NCBI RefSeq assembly: GCF_004403945.1
Contig: NZ_SOHM01000036.1
Location: 62,001 to 126,000 of the forward strand
Reading direction: 5' to 3'
DNA length: 64,000 bases
Source: Cryobacterium lactosi
GTDB lineage: Bacteria; Actinomycetota; Actinomycetes; Actinomycetales; Microbacteriaceae
The notes under the pieces are model-generated. The model worked only from the letters and a program-made list of their open reading frames with translations, had not been told where the DNA came from and did not search any database. Each line of letters opens with the position of its first letter. Position 1 is the stretch's first letter. Positions 17,568 to 27,509 of the stretch are shown here, in pieces. A program made the position numbers and the translations under genes.

Positions 17568-19394
17568 ATGAGTAACCCCGACCAGGCAACACCGCCCGCT
17601 CCGGATGATGACCATTGCTCTCCGGAGTCCGCTCCACCTGGCAACACCCCGCCCGCCGTCTCCCCTGCCGAATCTCGGTCGATGCCAGCGGCCTCGGCCC
17701 AGCCGGCCGAGACTGCCCCGCCTGAACCCAGCTCGACTAAACCCGGCTCGACCGGACCAGGCTCGACTAAACCCGGCCCGGCCGAACCCGGCCCGACTGA
17801 ACCCGGCCCGACTGAACCCGGCCCGACTGAACCCGCTGATCGTGAGGCCTATGTTCCCAATCCAGCCCTGGACGAGTTGGTCTGTTCGGAGTTGGCCCGC
17901 CGCACCGCACTGATCGCGGCCGAGGCCCGGGCCATCGCCCACGCGCAGGCCCGGCAGGCCGAATTCCTTGTGGAGCTGCAGTGCTGGAGCGAGGACCCGC
18001 AGGTGTCTTCCCGGCTGCACGGCAACCCGGAAAGCATCCGGCTGGCCGACCTGGACGCGGCGACCCTCACCGAGGATCAGGCCCGCGCGGCCGCGTATGG
18101 CCGGTGGGAGGACCGGGAAGTGGCCCGCCGCACCATCGTGAGCGAGACCGCGTGCCTGCTCCGGATGCACGAACGCACGGTGGAACACCTGATGGAGCAG
18201 TCGCTCTGGCTCCTGTCGGCCCCCGCGACGTTCGAGGCGCTCTCCAGTGGTGAGATCAGCTACCGGCACGCCACCGTGCTCATCGACCAGATGCGCACCC
18301 TGCCCGCCGAAGACCAGGAAGCCTTCGAAGAGAAAGTCCTGCCGGACGCGAAACGACTCCCGGTCGCCCGATTCACCGACCGGGCCCGCCGACTCCGGGA
18401 ACGACTGCACCCGGAATCCATCGTGACCCGCACCACCAACGCCCTCGCCGAACGCCACAGCCGGTGGGAGGCGGCGCCGGACGGGATGGGCTGGTTGCAC
18501 TGGTACGGAACCGCGCACGACACCAAGGCCGCCTACGACCGGATCAACACCATGGCGACGAGCCTGAAGAAACTTGGCGACCCCACGCGGGCCGGCGCCG
18601 CGGCCGGAGAAGCCAGCGCACGGGCAGGCGCGGACGCGAGCGCGGCGACAGGCACGGAAGCGGGCGCGGTTGCGGGTGCTGAAGAGGACGCGGAGGAGCA
18701 GAAACGCACCCTCGACCAACTCCGCGCCGACATCACCCGCGCCCTGCTGCTGGACGGCATCACCCCGGACGGAATGGGCGCCGGGATCCGCGGCACGGTG
18801 ATGATCACCGTGCCCGTGCTCACCCTCCTCGGCCTGGACGAGGAACCCGCCACCCTCGAAGGGTACGGGCCGATATCCCCCGACGTCGCCCGGCAGATCG
18901 CCGGACACGCCCCGAGCTTCACCCGGCTGCTCACCCACCCGGAAACCGGCGTCGTGCTCTCGCTGGGCAAGACCCAGCACAAGAACACCAAAGCCATGAA
19001 GAAGTGGCTGCGGGTGCGCGACGAAACCTGCCGGTTCCCCGGCTGCTCAAGGCCCGCGGTGAAGTCCGACGTCGACCACACCGAAGACTGGGCCGGCGGC
19101 GGGAAGACCGACTGCGACAACCTCGCCCATCTCTGCGAACCGCACCACCGACTCAAGCACCTCTCGCAGTGGCAGGTGACCCAGGAACCGGGCGGGATTC
19201 TGCTCTGGACCTCCCCCGGCAAACGCGGCTACCGCACCGACCCGGCCAACCCCATGGGACCACCCCGACCCCAAGCACCGGTGGTGGGTCCCAAAACCCG
19301 GAAACGACCCGCAGAAGAGAGCTACCTGATGCCGCCGCGGCCCCGACCGACCCGTACACCGACACCACCGGTGCCCGAGAACCCGCCGTTCTAG
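17568..19394 (+). CDS. DUF222 / HNH endonuclease domain protein (13E12-type)
   Basis: A 608-residue protein of a family abundant in actinobacteria. The N-terminal 95 residues are disordered Pro/Ser/Thr/Glu-rich sequence with seven pentapeptide repeats (GPTEP-like, about 55-89). DUF222 spans roughly 100-430 and includes an Ala/Gly/Glu-rich insertion near 345-385. The C-terminal HNH nuclease (about 485-535) shows the Cys-x4-Cys knuckle CRFPGC, DVDHTEDW with the catalytic His, and HLCEPHHRLKH with the second metal site. All HNH residues are intact. The cellular role of this family is not established. The ATG at 17568 lacks a good ribosome site. Confidence 0.85.
   Translation: MSNPDQATPPAPDDDHCSPESAPPGNTPPAVSPAESRSMPAASAQPAETAPPEPSSTKPGSTGPGSTKPGPAEPGPTEPGPTEPGPTEPADREAYVPNPALDELVCSELARRTALIAAEARAIAHAQARQAEFLVELQCWSEDPQVSSRLHGNPESIRLADLDAATLTEDQARAAAYGRWEDREVARRTIVSETACLLRMHERTVEHLMEQSLWLLSAPATFEALSSGEISYRHATVLIDQMRTLPAEDQEAFEEKVLPDAKRLPVARFTDRARRLRERLHPESIVTRTTNALAERHSRWEAAPDGMGWLHWYGTAHDTKAAYDRINTMATSLKKLGDPTRAGAAAGEASARAGADASAATGTEAGAVAGAEEDAEEQKRTLDQLRADITRALLLDGITPDGMGAGIRGTVMITVPVLTLLGLDEEPATLEGYGPISPDVARQIAGHAPSFTRLLTHPETGVVLSLGKTQHKNTKAMKKWLRVRDETCRFPGCSRPAVKSDVDHTEDWAGGGKTDCDNLAHLCEPHHRLKHLSQWQVTQEPGGILLWTSPGKRGYRTDPANPMGPPRPQAPVVGPKTRKRPAEESYLMPPRPRPTRTPTPPVPENPPF
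17730..17834 (+). repeat. In-frame 15-bp tandem repeat (7 units) in the DUF222/HNH gene
   Basis: Seven 15-bp units with consensus GGCCCGACTGAACCC encode pentads such as GSTKP, GPAEP and GPTEP. The last three units are identical, which suggests recent expansion. Confidence 0.85.
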
Positions 19395-19541
19395 CCACAC
19401 ACGGGCACGTCACGAGATCTACTTCGACAGACCCAGCACAAGAACATAGGACGCGCTCAGCACAAGCACTTCGAGATGCGCAGCACACGTCGACAAGCTT
19501 GGCCAACGGAGATGCCCCACGCGTAGTCAGCTCTCGAATCG

Positions 19542-20138
19542 CTAGAGGGCGCGCTCCAGCACGTAGTCGTCTTCGTAACGCTCGCCCACCAGGAAGCGTT
19601 TGATGCCCACCTGTTCGAAGCCGTGCTTGCCGTAGAAACGGAGGGCACGCACGTTCTCCTGGTTCACCCCGAGCCAGGAGCCCGCCGCTCCGCGCTCCCG
19701 TGCGGCATCGAGCGTGGCCGCCATCAGGGCGGCGGCCGTGCCGCTTCCGTGCGCCTCGGCGCGCACGTAGCATTTGCTGAGTTCGGCGGTCGGGCGAATA
19801 CGAATCGCGGCGGCGGCATCCGCGTCGTGGGGCTCGCCGAAGACCAGCATCGTGTAGCCCAGCAGGAGTCCGCGTGGTTCCTCTCCGCCGGAGGCCTCAG
19901 CGACGAGGAGAAGTCGGTCGGGGTCGGCGAGGAAGGTCTCAAAGTTGGCCGGCGCGAGCACATGCGTGAGAAACGCGGCAATGGCGTCGGCGCTGGTGTG
20001 CGGCGGGCAGGCCAGGGCGAAGGTGGCGGCCGCCAGTTCGGCGAGCGCCGCGGCCTCATCGGGTCGGGCCGGGCGGATCGTCACCTGCCGATCCGGGCGA
20101 TCGGGCATGGGAGCTGGCGGGGTGGTCTCGGTCACCAT
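19542..20138 (-). CDS. GNAT-family N-acetyltransferase
   Basis: A 198-residue acetyltransferase. It begins VTIRPARPDEAAALAELA (about residue 20). The acetyl-CoA loop is in ELSKCYVRAEAHGSGTAAAL, where HGSGTA corresponds to the R/Q-x-x-G-x-G/A motif. NVRALRFYGKHGFEQVG is the conserved C-terminal motif. The substrate is unknown. The ATG at 20138 gives the complete fold; longer forms run into unrelated sequence. It stands alone, after the terminator of the glyoxylate operon. Confidence 0.88.
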   Translation of the reverse strand: MVTETTPPAPMPDRPDRQVTIRPARPDEAAALAELAAATFALACPPHTSADAIAAFLTHVLAPANFETFLADPDRLLLVAEASGGEEPRGLLLGYTMLVFGEPHDADAAAAIRIRPTAELSKCYVRAEAHGSGTAAALMAATLDAARERGAAGSWLGVNQENVRALRFYGKHGFEQVGIKRFLVGERYEDDYVLERAL

Positions 20139-20171
20139 CCCAGCTTCGCAGCAGGTTTCCCGGCGCGCAAA

Positions 20172-20199
20172 CGGCCCCGTCGGGGTGCCGACGGGGCCG
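20172..20199 (-). terminator. Terminator of the aceA-aceB operon
   Basis: A perfect 12-bp stem (20172-20183 with 20188-20199) and a 4-nt loop lie just beyond the aceB stop. On the minus strand it is followed by only a short T run, so it is a strong hairpin with a weak U tract. Confidence 0.65.
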
Positions 20200-20217
20200 A
20201 TTGTGTGTGCCGGGCGC

Positions 20218-21954
20218 CTACAGGTAGCGGGCGTATGCGGCGACGGTGAGGAAGGTCGGGAAATCGGCCTCGAGTGCCGAGGACCGGAACACTTCGAGGG
20301 CGTCGTCGAACCGGTCTCCGGTCGTGCGCGGCAGCGCCGCCATCTCCTCAGCGACCAGCCCGGCCACCCACTCCGCGTCGATCCGGCGGCCATCGTCGAG
20401 CACCGAATTGTCGTGGATCCACTGCCAGATCTGGGAGCGGGAGATCTCCGCCGTCGCGGCGTCCTCCATCAGGTTGTCGATGGCCGCCGCACCCACGCCG
20501 CGCAGCCAGGACTCGATGTACCGAAGAGCGATACGCACGTTGTCGCGCACCCCGGCCTCGGTGATCTGGCCACCGGCCGACGCCACATCCAGGAGGTCGG
20601 CAGCGGTGACATGCACCTCGTCCCTGGTGCGGTCCAGCTGGTTGGTCCGGTCGCCGAGCACGGCATCGAACTCGGCCCTGGCGGTGGGGATGAGGTCCGG
20701 ATGCGCCACCCAGGTGCCGTCGAAGCCGTCGCCGGCCTCCCTGCGCTTGTCGGCGGCAACCTGTTCCAGTGCTCGCTCGGTCACGGCCGGGTCGCGCCGG
20801 TTGGGGATGAAGGCGCTCATCCCACCGATCGCGTACGCGCCCCGTCGGTGACAGGTGGCCACGAGCAGCTCGGTGTACGACCGCATGAACGGCACCGTCA
20901 TGGTGATCTCCCTGCGGTCTGGCAGCACGAACCGGCGGCCCCTCGCGCGGAAGGTCTTGATGATGCTGAAGATGTAGTCCCACCGGCCGGCGTTCAGGCC
21001 CGCGCAGTGGTCACGCAGCTCGTAGAGGATCTCGTCCATTTCGAACGCGGCCTGGATGGTCTCGATCAGCACCGTGGCGCGGATGGTGCCGTGCCCGAGG
21101 TTCAGGTGGTCTTCGCTGTGGCTGAAGATGTCGTTCCACAGCCGCGCTTCGAGGTGGGTCTCCAGCTTGGGCAGGTAGAAGTACGGGCCGCTGCCGTTCT
21201 CAATCAGCTTGTGCGCGTTGTGGAACGCGTAGAGGCCGAAGTCCACCAGGCTGCCGGATGCCGGCATCCGTCGGTTGGCCCGGTCGACGAAGGTGAGGTT
21301 CTTCTCCACCAGGTGCCAACCGCGCGGCCGCATGACGATGGTCGGCGTGGACCCGGGCGTCGCACCATCCTGCCGGCCGGACGGGGCACCGGTGACCCGG
21401 TACGCCTTGCCATCAGGGCCGTCGTACGACAGCGTGCCACGCACGGCATCGATCAGGGTGAGCTGGCCCTCGATCACGTTGGCCCAGGTGGGGCTGGTGG
21501 CGTCCTCCTGGTCGGCCAGCCACACCGCCGCACCGGAGTTCAGCGCGTTGATGGCCATCTTGCGGTCGGTCGGTCCGGTGATCTCCACCCGGCGGTTCTG
21601 AAGGCCGGGGCCAGGCCCGGCCACCCGCCAGGAGGGATCATCCCGGATATGCGCGGTCTCGGGCAAGAAACGGGGGTCCCGGCCGTTCGCGGCATCCACC
21701 CGGGTCTGCAGTCGGGCGGCCAGCAGGTCGTGCCGGGTGCCGGCGAACCTGTCGTGCAGCTCGGCGAGGAACTCGAGGGCCGCCGGCGTGAGGACCTCGT
21801 CGTAACGGTCGCCGAGAGTTCCGGTGACCTCGAGGTGCGGGTGGATGGTGGCGAAGCTGCCGGTACTGGTCTCGCCGAACGCCCGGGCAGGGCGTGGGGC
21901 GCTCTGCGTGCGGGTCACGGGGCTCGGCGCCGTCGACAGCGGTGGTGTTGTCAT
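20218..21954 (-). CDS. aceB: Malate synthase A
   Basis: A 578-residue cytosolic enzyme that condenses glyoxylate with acetyl-CoA to malate, the second step of the glyoxylate shunt. Recognisable blocks are GPTDRKMAINALNSGA, WLADQEDATSPTW, the MRPRGWHL block (catalytic-Arg region) and PKLETHLEARLWNDIF, together with the C-terminal GTWVAHPDL, where the catalytic Asp region lies. Its length is usual for the A form. The ATG has AAGGAGAAC at good spacing. It lies 47 nt behind aceA on the same strand, so both form one operon ending at the hairpin at 20172-20199. Confidence 0.97.
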   Translation of the reverse strand: MTTPPLSTAPSPVTRTQSAPRPARAFGETSTGSFATIHPHLEVTGTLGDRYDEVLTPAALEFLAELHDRFAGTRHDLLAARLQTRVDAANGRDPRFLPETAHIRDDPSWRVAGPGPGLQNRRVEITGPTDRKMAINALNSGAAVWLADQEDATSPTWANVIEGQLTLIDAVRGTLSYDGPDGKAYRVTGAPSGRQDGATPGSTPTIVMRPRGWHLVEKNLTFVDRANRRMPASGSLVDFGLYAFHNAHKLIENGSGPYFYLPKLETHLEARLWNDIFSHSEDHLNLGHGTIRATVLIETIQAAFEMDEILYELRDHCAGLNAGRWDYIFSIIKTFRARGRRFVLPDRREITMTVPFMRSYTELLVATCHRRGAYAIGGMSAFIPNRRDPAVTERALEQVAADKRREAGDGFDGTWVAHPDLIPTARAEFDAVLGDRTNQLDRTRDEVHVTAADLLDVASAGGQITEAGVRDNVRIALRYIESWLRGVGAAAIDNLMEDAATAEISRSQIWQWIHDNSVLDDGRRIDAEWVAGLVAEEMAALPRTTGDRFDDALEVFRSSALEADFPTFLTVAAYARYL

Positions 21955-22001
21955 GATCGTGTTCTCCTTCGAAGCGATACGGATGTCTGTGGCGAGGCCG
22001 G

Positions 22002-23393
22002 TTAGAACTGCTCAGCCTCGGTGGAACCGGCCAGCGCGAGGGTGGCGCTGGTGGGGTTGAGCGCGGTGGCGATCCGGTCGAAGTAGCCGGTGCCCACCTC
22101 CCGCTGGTGGCGGGTGGCGGTGTAGCCGTCGGCCTCCGAGGCGAACTCGGCCTCCTGCAGGTCGACGTATGCGCTCATCTGACGCTCGGAGTAGTCCTTG
22201 GCCAGGGTGAACATGGAGTGGTTGAGGGCGTGGAAGCCGGCCAGCGTGATGAACTGGAACGCGTAACCGCAGGCGGCGAGTTCTTTTTGGAACACCGCGA
22301 TCTGCTCGTCGTTGAGGTGGGATTTCCAGTTGAACGACGGCGAGCAGTTGTAGGCGAGCTTTTTGCCGGGGAACTGGGCGTGGATCTCCTTGGCGAAGCG
22401 CTGGGCGAGTGCGAGGTCGGGCTCGCTGCTCTCCACCCAGAGCAGGTCGGCGTACGGCGCGTAGGCCAGGCCGCGGGCGATGACCACATCGGGTCCGTTC
22501 GCGGTGTCGTAGAACCCCTCGGCGGTGCGGGAACCGGTGAGGAATTCCCGGTCGCGCTCGTCGATGTCGCTCGTGATGAGGGTAGCCGCGAGCGAGTCGG
22601 TGCGCGCGATGATGATCGTGGGCACCCCCGCGACATCCGCCGCCAGCCGGGCCGCGTTGAGGGTACGGATGTGCTGACCGGTGGGCACGAGCACCTTGCC
22701 GCCCATGTGGCCGCACTTCTTCTCGCTGGCCAGCTGGTCTTCCCAGTGCACGCCCGCCGCGCCGGCCTCGATCATCGACGCCATCAGCTCATAGGCGTTC
22801 AGCGGGCCACCGAAGCCGGCCTCGGCGTCGGCCACGATCGGCGCCATCCAGTCGATGCCGGTGCCGTTGTTCGTGGCGTCGGCCCCGGATGCGACCGCTT
22901 CCGAGCCCTCGATCTGCCCGGCGCGCAGCAGCGCGTTGTTGATGCGCCGCACCACGGCGGGCACCGAGTTCGCCGGGTAGAGCGACTGGTCGGGGTAGGT
23001 CTGGCCGGACAGGTTGGCGTCGGCCGCGACCTGCCAACCGGACAGGTAGATGGCCTTGAGCCCGGCGCGCACCTGCTGCACGGCCTGGTTGCCGGTGAGG
23101 GCGCCGAGCGCGGCGACCCACTCCGGGTTCTCCGGGGTGCCGTTCTGGTGGATGAGCTCCCAGAGCTTCTCGGCGCCGCGGCGGGCCAGGGTGCGCTCTT
23201 CCCGCACCGCACCGCGCAGCGCGATTACGTCCTCGGCGGTGTAGTCGCGACGCACACCCTCCCAGCGCGGGTCGGCGGCCCACTCCAGGGCGAGTTCTGC
23301 GGCCGTCTGAGTCTGATCGCCGGGCCGGGCGCCGGTGGGGCCGGATTTGGGGGTGCCTGATGCGTTGTGTCCTGATGCGGCGGGGTGCGTCAT
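22002..23393 (-). CDS. aceA: Isocitrate lyase
   Basis: A 463-residue enzyme that cleaves isocitrate to glyoxylate and succinate, needed for growth on acetate or fatty acids. The active-site motif KKCGHMGG (Cys227), [18 protein letters not shown] and [11 protein letters not shown] are all present. GAGGAGAAC precedes the ATG at 23393; another in-frame ATG at 23417 lacks a ribosome site. Longer readings continue into the tandem array upstream and are not credible. It is divergent from the RamB-type regulator, with 14-bp tandem repeats between, a likely control region. Confidence 0.97.
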   Translation of the reverse strand: MTHPAASGHNASGTPKSGPTGARPGDQTQTAAELALEWAADPRWEGVRRDYTAEDVIALRGAVREERTLARRGAEKLWELIHQNGTPENPEWVAALGALTGNQAVQQVRAGLKAIYLSGWQVAADANLSGQTYPDQSLYPANSVPAVVRRINNALLRAGQIEGSEAVASGADATNNGTGIDWMAPIVADAEAGFGGPLNAYELMASMIEAGAAGVHWEDQLASEKKCGHMGGKVLVPTGQHIRTLNAARLAADVAGVPTIIIARTDSLAATLITSDIDERDREFLTGSRTAEGFYDTANGPDVVIARGLAYAPYADLLWVESSEPDLALAQRFAKEIHAQFPGKKLAYNCSPSFNWKSHLNDEQIAVFQKELAACGYAFQFITLAGFHALNHSMFTLAKDYSERQMSAYVDLQEAEFASEADGYTATRHQREVGTGYFDRIATALNPTSATLALAGSTEAEQF

Positions 23394-23418
23394 GGTGTTC
23401 TCCTCGGTCTGCGTCATT

Positions 23419-23488
23419 GCGGATCGTGCGGGGCGGATCGTGCGGGCCAAATAGTGCGGGCCAAATAGTGCGGGGCGGATCTGGTGTG
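23419..23488. repeat. 14-bp tandem array in the aceA-ramB intergenic region
   Basis: Five 14-bp units run head to tail: two GCGGATCGTGCGGG, two CCAAATAGTGCGGG, and a diverged GCGGATCTGGTGTG. They lie 26-95 bp upstream of aceA. The pairing of two unit types suggests duplicated binding sites, plausibly for the divergent RamB-type regulator. Confidence 0.8.
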
Positions 23489-23594
23489 TGCACCCACTCT
23501 GCGGCGCGCCATCGCCCGCACCCCTGGCTCGTTCCGAAGAAGAAATCCTGTTCTTCCGGTTGTGTGAACAATCGCCGCATGTGACCATGAGCAG

Positions 23595-25121
23595 ATGGTC
23601 ACCGTCGATCCCAGCTTCTCGTCCGCCGCCGCGCCCACCCGTCCGGCGCCTGCCCCGACCAGCACGCCCGGCGCCGCCGACCCGGGCGAAACCGGCCTCG
23701 ACGCGCTCACCCTCGGGCGTCGCATCCGGGATCGGCGGCACCGGCTCGGACTCACCCTTGACACCCTCGCCGCGGCCGTCGACCGGGCACCCTCGCAGAT
23801 CTCGATGATCGAGAACGGCAAACGTGAGCCGCGGCTGTCGATGCTGCGGCTGATCGCCGCGGCCCTGGACACCTCCGTCGACGAGCTGCTGCGCACCGAT
23901 GCGCCCACCCCGCGGGCGGCGCTGGAGATCGCCGTCGAACGGGCCCAGCGCGGGCCGGTATTCACGGCCCTCGGGCTGCCTCGGTTCCGGGTCGGCCCCG
24001 GCCAACCCGACGAGACCCTGCAGACCATCCTCACCCTGCACAACGAGATCGAACGGCTGCACCGGGAACGGGCGGCCACCCCGGAGGAGGCCAGGCGCGC
24101 CAATGCCCAGCTGCGCGCCGAGATGCGCGAGCGGGACAACTACTTCCCCGACCTCGAGGCGCAGGCGCTCGAACTGCTCACCGCCGTCGGGCATTCCGGC
24201 GGCCCGGTCTCGCACCAGGTGGTCGCCGACATGGCTGCCCACCTCGGCTTCTCGCTGCACTACGTCGGCGACCTGCCGCACTCCACCCGGTCGGTGACCG
24301 ACAAGCGCAACGGCCGAATTTACTTGCCCACCGAGCAGTCAGCGTCCCGCGACAGTCGCTCCCCGATCCTCCAAGCCTTCGCCAGCCACCTCTGCGGCCA
24401 CTCCGAACCGGAAAGTTACGCCGACTTTCTGCGACAGCGGGTGGAGACCAATTACTTAACCGCAGCCATCCTGTTGCCCGAAACCGACACCCTGCGCCTC
24501 TTGAACGACGCCAAAGCCGCCCGCCGGATCTCGCTCGAAGACCTGCGGGATGCCTTCTCGGTGTCCTACGAGACCGCCGCGCACCGCTTCACCAACCTGG
24601 CCACGGCCAGGCTGGGCATCCCGGTGCATTTCATGAAGGTGCACGAGTCCGGCACCATCATCAAGGCCTACGAGAACGACGACGTGCAGTTCCCCAGCGA
24701 CGCCCTCGGCGCCGTGGAGGGCTCCACGGTCTGTCGCAGCTGGACCGCTCGCACGGTCTTCGATGTGCCGGACCGGTTCAGCCCCTGGTACCAGTACACC
24801 GATACGCCGTCGGGCACCTTCTGGTGCACCTCACGCATCGAGAAGGCCAAGGAAGGCGACTACTCGGTGAGCGTCGGCGTGCCGTTCACGCACGTCAACT
24901 GGTTCCGCGGCCGGGAGACCACCAACCGTGCGGTGTCCAGCTGCCCGGATGAGTCCTGCTGCCGGCGGGCGCCCGACACGCTCTCCGGTCGGTGGGAGGG
25001 CCAGTCCTGGCCGGTGGCCCGCACCCCCACGAGTCTGCTCGCCGCCCTGCCAACGGGCACCTTTCCCGGTGTCGACCCCACTGAGGTCTACGAGTTCCTC
25101 GAGGCGCACTCCCCCGCCTGA
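23595..25121 (+). CDS. ramB: RamB-type transcriptional regulator of acetate metabolism
   Basis: A 508-residue regulator. The XRE helix-turn-helix lies near residues 36-95 ([20 protein letters not shown], then [18 protein letters not shown]). An ImmA/IrrE-like domain follows ([18 protein letters not shown], a degenerate metallopeptidase motif), and then the DUF2083 C-terminal domain with a [11 protein letters not shown] cysteine cluster. This is the architecture of RamB, which controls glyoxylate-shunt genes in Corynebacterium and Mycobacterium. Its position divergent from aceA agrees. The first 30 residues are Pro/Ala-rich. The start at 23595 has no clear ribosome site. Confidence 0.85.
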   Translation: MVTVDPSFSSAAAPTRPAPAPTSTPGAADPGETGLDALTLGRRIRDRRHRLGLTLDTLAAAVDRAPSQISMIENGKREPRLSMLRLIAAALDTSVDELLRTDAPTPRAALEIAVERAQRGPVFTALGLPRFRVGPGQPDETLQTILTLHNEIERLHRERAATPEEARRANAQLRAEMRERDNYFPDLEAQALELLTAVGHSGGPVSHQVVADMAAHLGFSLHYVGDLPHSTRSVTDKRNGRIYLPTEQSASRDSRSPILQAFASHLCGHSEPESYADFLRQRVETNYLTAAILLPETDTLRLLNDAKAARRISLEDLRDAFSVSYETAAHRFTNLATARLGIPVHFMKVHESGTIIKAYENDDVQFPSDALGAVEGSTVCRSWTARTVFDVPDRFSPWYQYTDTPSGTFWCTSRIEKAKEGDYSVSVGVPFTHVNWFRGRETTNRAVSSCPDESCCRRAPDTLSGRWEGQSWPVARTPTSLLAALPTGTFPGVDPTEVYEFLEAHSPA

Positions 25122-25179
25122 GGTGCCCGGCTCGCCCGCGCCGAGTTGATTCCTCGAGTTCGAGAGGATGCGGGCGGGG

Positions 25180-25641
25180 TCAGGCCGAGGCGCGGGCCAG
25201 GTCGGGCAGGCGGTGTAGGGCGTCCACGAGCGGGCCGAGCTCCGGCTCCTCCTCGGCGGCGGCCAGGGCGCCGGCGAGCGCGTCGTCGTAGACCGGGCGG
25301 GCCCGGGCCAGCAGTGCTTTGCCGGCCTCGGTGAGCTCGGTGTAGATGCCGCGCCGATCATCAGCGCAGAGGATGCGCGTGAGCAGCGCCCGGTCCTCCA
25401 ACCGGTTCACCAGGCGGGTCGTGGCACTGCTCGACAGCGCCGCGGCCCGCGCGAGCTGCTGCATCCGCATGTGCCAGCCGTGCTGGCGGCTGAGGGCATC
25501 CAGAACCGTGAACTCCACCACCGAGAGGTCGAAGCCGGCCTGCAGGGCGCGCTCCAGCACGGTCTCGATTCGGCCGTGCAGGGCGGCAAGGGTACGCCAG
25601 CCTTGCGCCCGAATCTCGACGGCGTCGTCTTCGATGCTCAT
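25180..25641 (-). CDS. MarR-family transcriptional regulator
   Basis: A 153-residue winged-helix regulator. QLARAAALSSSATTRLVNRL is the recognition helix region and TRILCADDRRGIYTELTEAG the wing. N- and C-terminal helices form the dimer interface. I chose the ATG at 25641, with GGGAG upstream, over a start 19 codons earlier. The DRR wing is canonical. An inverted repeat lies directly upstream (25676-25698). It is a single gene with no obvious target beyond itself. Confidence 0.88.
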   Translation of the reverse strand: MSIEDDAVEIRAQGWRTLAALHGRIETVLERALQAGFDLSVVEFTVLDALSRQHGWHMRMQQLARAAALSSSATTRLVNRLEDRALLTRILCADDRRGIYTELTEAGKALLARARPVYDDALAGALAAAEEEPELGPLVDALHRLPDLARASA

Positions 25642-25675
25642 CCGTGCTGCTCCCTCGACCCGACTCCAGCTAAAA

Positions 25676-25698
25676 ACGCAAGTACAACGCGCTTGCAA
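25676..25698 (-). promoter_or_regulatory. Candidate MarR operator
   Basis: GCAAG (25678-25682) and CTTGC (25692-25696) form a spaced inverted repeat within the 100 bp upstream of the MarR gene. MarR proteins often bind palindromes of this size in their own promoter. Confidence 0.4.
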
Positions 25699-25740
25699 CT
25701 ACCAGTCTAGGCAGCCCGGCGCCCACGGCCCAGCCGACTC

Positions 25741-26583
25741 TCACGACTCCCGGGTGATCTCCACCTTCACGAACAGCTGTGACCCGCCCGACCCGGCGTA
25801 GACACCGCGCAGCGGGGCGATGTCGTTATAGTCGCGGCCTCGGCCGACGCCCACGTGCCGGTCGCCGATGTCGATCAGGTTGGTGGGATCGTAGCCGCGC
25901 CACTCGCCGCAGAACCACTCCACCCAGGCGTGCGATTCCCCGGTGACGGTCTCCCCGATCAACGCGTCCGGTTTGGGGTGCAGGTAGCCGGAGACGTAGC
26001 GGGCCGGGATACCGACCGAGCGGAGCGCCCCGAGTGCCACATGCGTGATGTCCTGACAGACCCCGCGTTTGTCGGACCAGGCCTCGCGGGCATTGGTCTT
26101 CACACCGGTGACCCCCTGCACGTAGGCCATGTTCTCGCCCACGAACCGGCAGATCGCCAGCGCCGCGTCACACGGGTCAAGCCGGCCGGCGATTTCGGCG
26201 GCGCTTGCCACCACATCCTCCGGTGGCTCGGTGAGTGGCGTCTGCCAGGACTGTTCGACGGAGGAGGTCGACCTGGCCACCAGCGCCGCCAGGTCGTCCC
26301 AGGGCATCGGATGCAGCGGGTGCTCCCGTGGCGACACCTCCACGAGGCTGTTGGCGGTGAGGGTCAGCTCGGCATGCGGGGTGAGCACTTCGAACGACGA
26401 CACCCGGGTGCCCCAGTAGTCCACATAGTTGTGGTTGCTCGAGACCGGGCTGATGTCCAGGTTGGAGTACAACACGAACTGGTCCGGCGACGTGACGGGC
26501 AGCATCCGCGCCTCGTTGTACGACGTCGCGACCTCACCGTTGTACCGGTAGCCGGTGGTGTGCCGGATGCGCAGGCGTTTCAC
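25741..26583 (-). CDS. Transglutaminase-like cysteine peptidase family protein
   Basis: A 280-residue protein with an N-terminal bacterial transglutaminase beta domain (IRHTTGYRYNGEVATSYNEA) and a C-terminal transglutaminase core. The triad is visible: Cys in KRGVCQDITH, His in ESHAWVEWF and Asp in GYDPTNL. There is no signal peptide. The GTG start overlaps the alpha-E gene by 4 nt, so it is the last member of a three-gene operon. In this setting, such proteins are thought to act as peptidases or amide-bond-forming partners of the ATP-grasp protein; the substrate is unknown. Confidence 0.9.
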   Translation of the reverse strand: MKRLRIRHTTGYRYNGEVATSYNEARMLPVTSPDQFVLYSNLDISPVSSNHNYVDYWGTRVSSFEVLTPHAELTLTANSLVEVSPREHPLHPMPWDDLAALVARSTSSVEQSWQTPLTEPPEDVVASAAEIAGRLDPCDAALAICRFVGENMAYVQGVTGVKTNAREAWSDKRGVCQDITHVALGALRSVGIPARYVSGYLHPKPDALIGETVTGESHAWVEWFCGEWRGYDPTNLIDIGDRHVGVGRGRDYNDIAPLRGVYAGSGGSQLFVKVEITRES

Positions 26584-27509
26584 GATGCCTCTCCCGTCCA
26601 GGTGGGCACAGCGCTGGTGGGGAAGTACCGTTGCCCGATCGACTCCGACGCGGTGCTGGTGGCGTCCTGCACCATGTCCATGTGCCCGGGCAGGTCGTTC
26701 AGGATCTCCATGATCGGCCGGTATTCCAACTGGCTACGGATCTGGCCGAGCACCCGCTGGGACGACTCCGAGACACCCAACCGGTCGGTGCGCGGTTCCA
26801 GCTCCTGCAGGCACTGCTCCGCCCGCGAGATCGAGAAGACGATCGACCGCGGGAACAGCCGGTCGAGCAGCAGGAATTCGGCAGCGTTCCGGGCCGAGGG
26901 CACCCCGCGGTAGGTGCGCAGATATGACTCGTACGCCCCGCAGGAGCGCAGGATGGTCGTCCAGGACGGCCCGCTGTTCTCGGTCAGCGACCGGGTGGCC
27001 AGCAGTCGCGCGGTCATGTCTGCCTGCTCGAGGCTGCGGCCCAACGTGAAGAAGTGCCAGGCGTCGTCCCGGCTGGCGCTGGACTCCACGATCCCCACAG
27101 CCAGGGCCGCGCGTTCGCGCACCCAGCCGAAGAAGTCGTGGGTCTTGGCGCTGGCGATGTTCTTGGGCATCTTCGTGTAGGTGGTGTTCAGGCACTCCCA
27201 CAGCTCGGTCGACACGATCTCCCTAGCCCGCCGGGCGTTCTCCCTGGCGGCGCCGAGCGAGTACGCGATCGAGGCCGGATGCGTGCGGTCCGCCGCCAGG
27301 GTCGCGAGCACGTCCTTGCGGGTCAGCTCACGGTTGGGCGGCACCGGGCTGCCCATCAGGTGCAGCAGGGACCGGCAGGCGAGGTTCTCCTCGATCCACG
27401 GGTCCTCCAGCAGCAGCTGCAGGTGCACGTCCAGGATGCGGGCAGTGCCGTCGCTGCGTTCGATGTAACGGCCGATCCAGAACAGGCTCTCGGCGATGCG
27501 GCTCAGCAT
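26580..27509 (-). CDS. Alpha-E domain protein (DUF403)
   Basis: A 309-residue all-helical protein. MLSRIAESLFWIGRYIERSD is the typical start of the alpha-E family, and DGTARILDVHLQLLLED follows. The repeated Trp/Arg/Glu-rich helices are conserved in the family, whose biochemical role is uncertain. It is almost always encoded with a circularly permuted ATP-grasp protein and a transglutaminase, as here. Its start lies 7 nt inside the ATP-grasp gene. Confidence 0.92.
   Translation of the reverse strand: MLSRIAESLFWIGRYIERSDGTARILDVHLQLLLEDPWIEENLACRSLLHLMGSPVPPNRELTRKDVLATLAADRTHPASIAYSLGAARENARRAREIVSTELWECLNTTYTKMPKNIASAKTHDFFGWVRERAALAVGIVESSASRDDAWHFFTLGRSLEQADMTARLLATRSLTENSGPSWTTILRSCGAYESYLRTYRGVPSARNAAEFLLLDRLFPRSIVFSISRAEQCLQELEPRTDRLGVSESSQRVLGQIRSQLEYRPIMEILNDLPGHMDMVQDATSTASESIGQRYFPTSAVPTWTGEAS

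Noticed and set aside
23419-23488. CRISPR array
   Set aside because: The repeats are contiguous 14-bp units without spacers and no cas genes are present.
22002-24281. Extended isocitrate lyase reading frame reaching 24281
   Set aside because: The extension runs antisense through the regulator gene and the tandem array; GAGGAGAAC before 23393 fixes the start.
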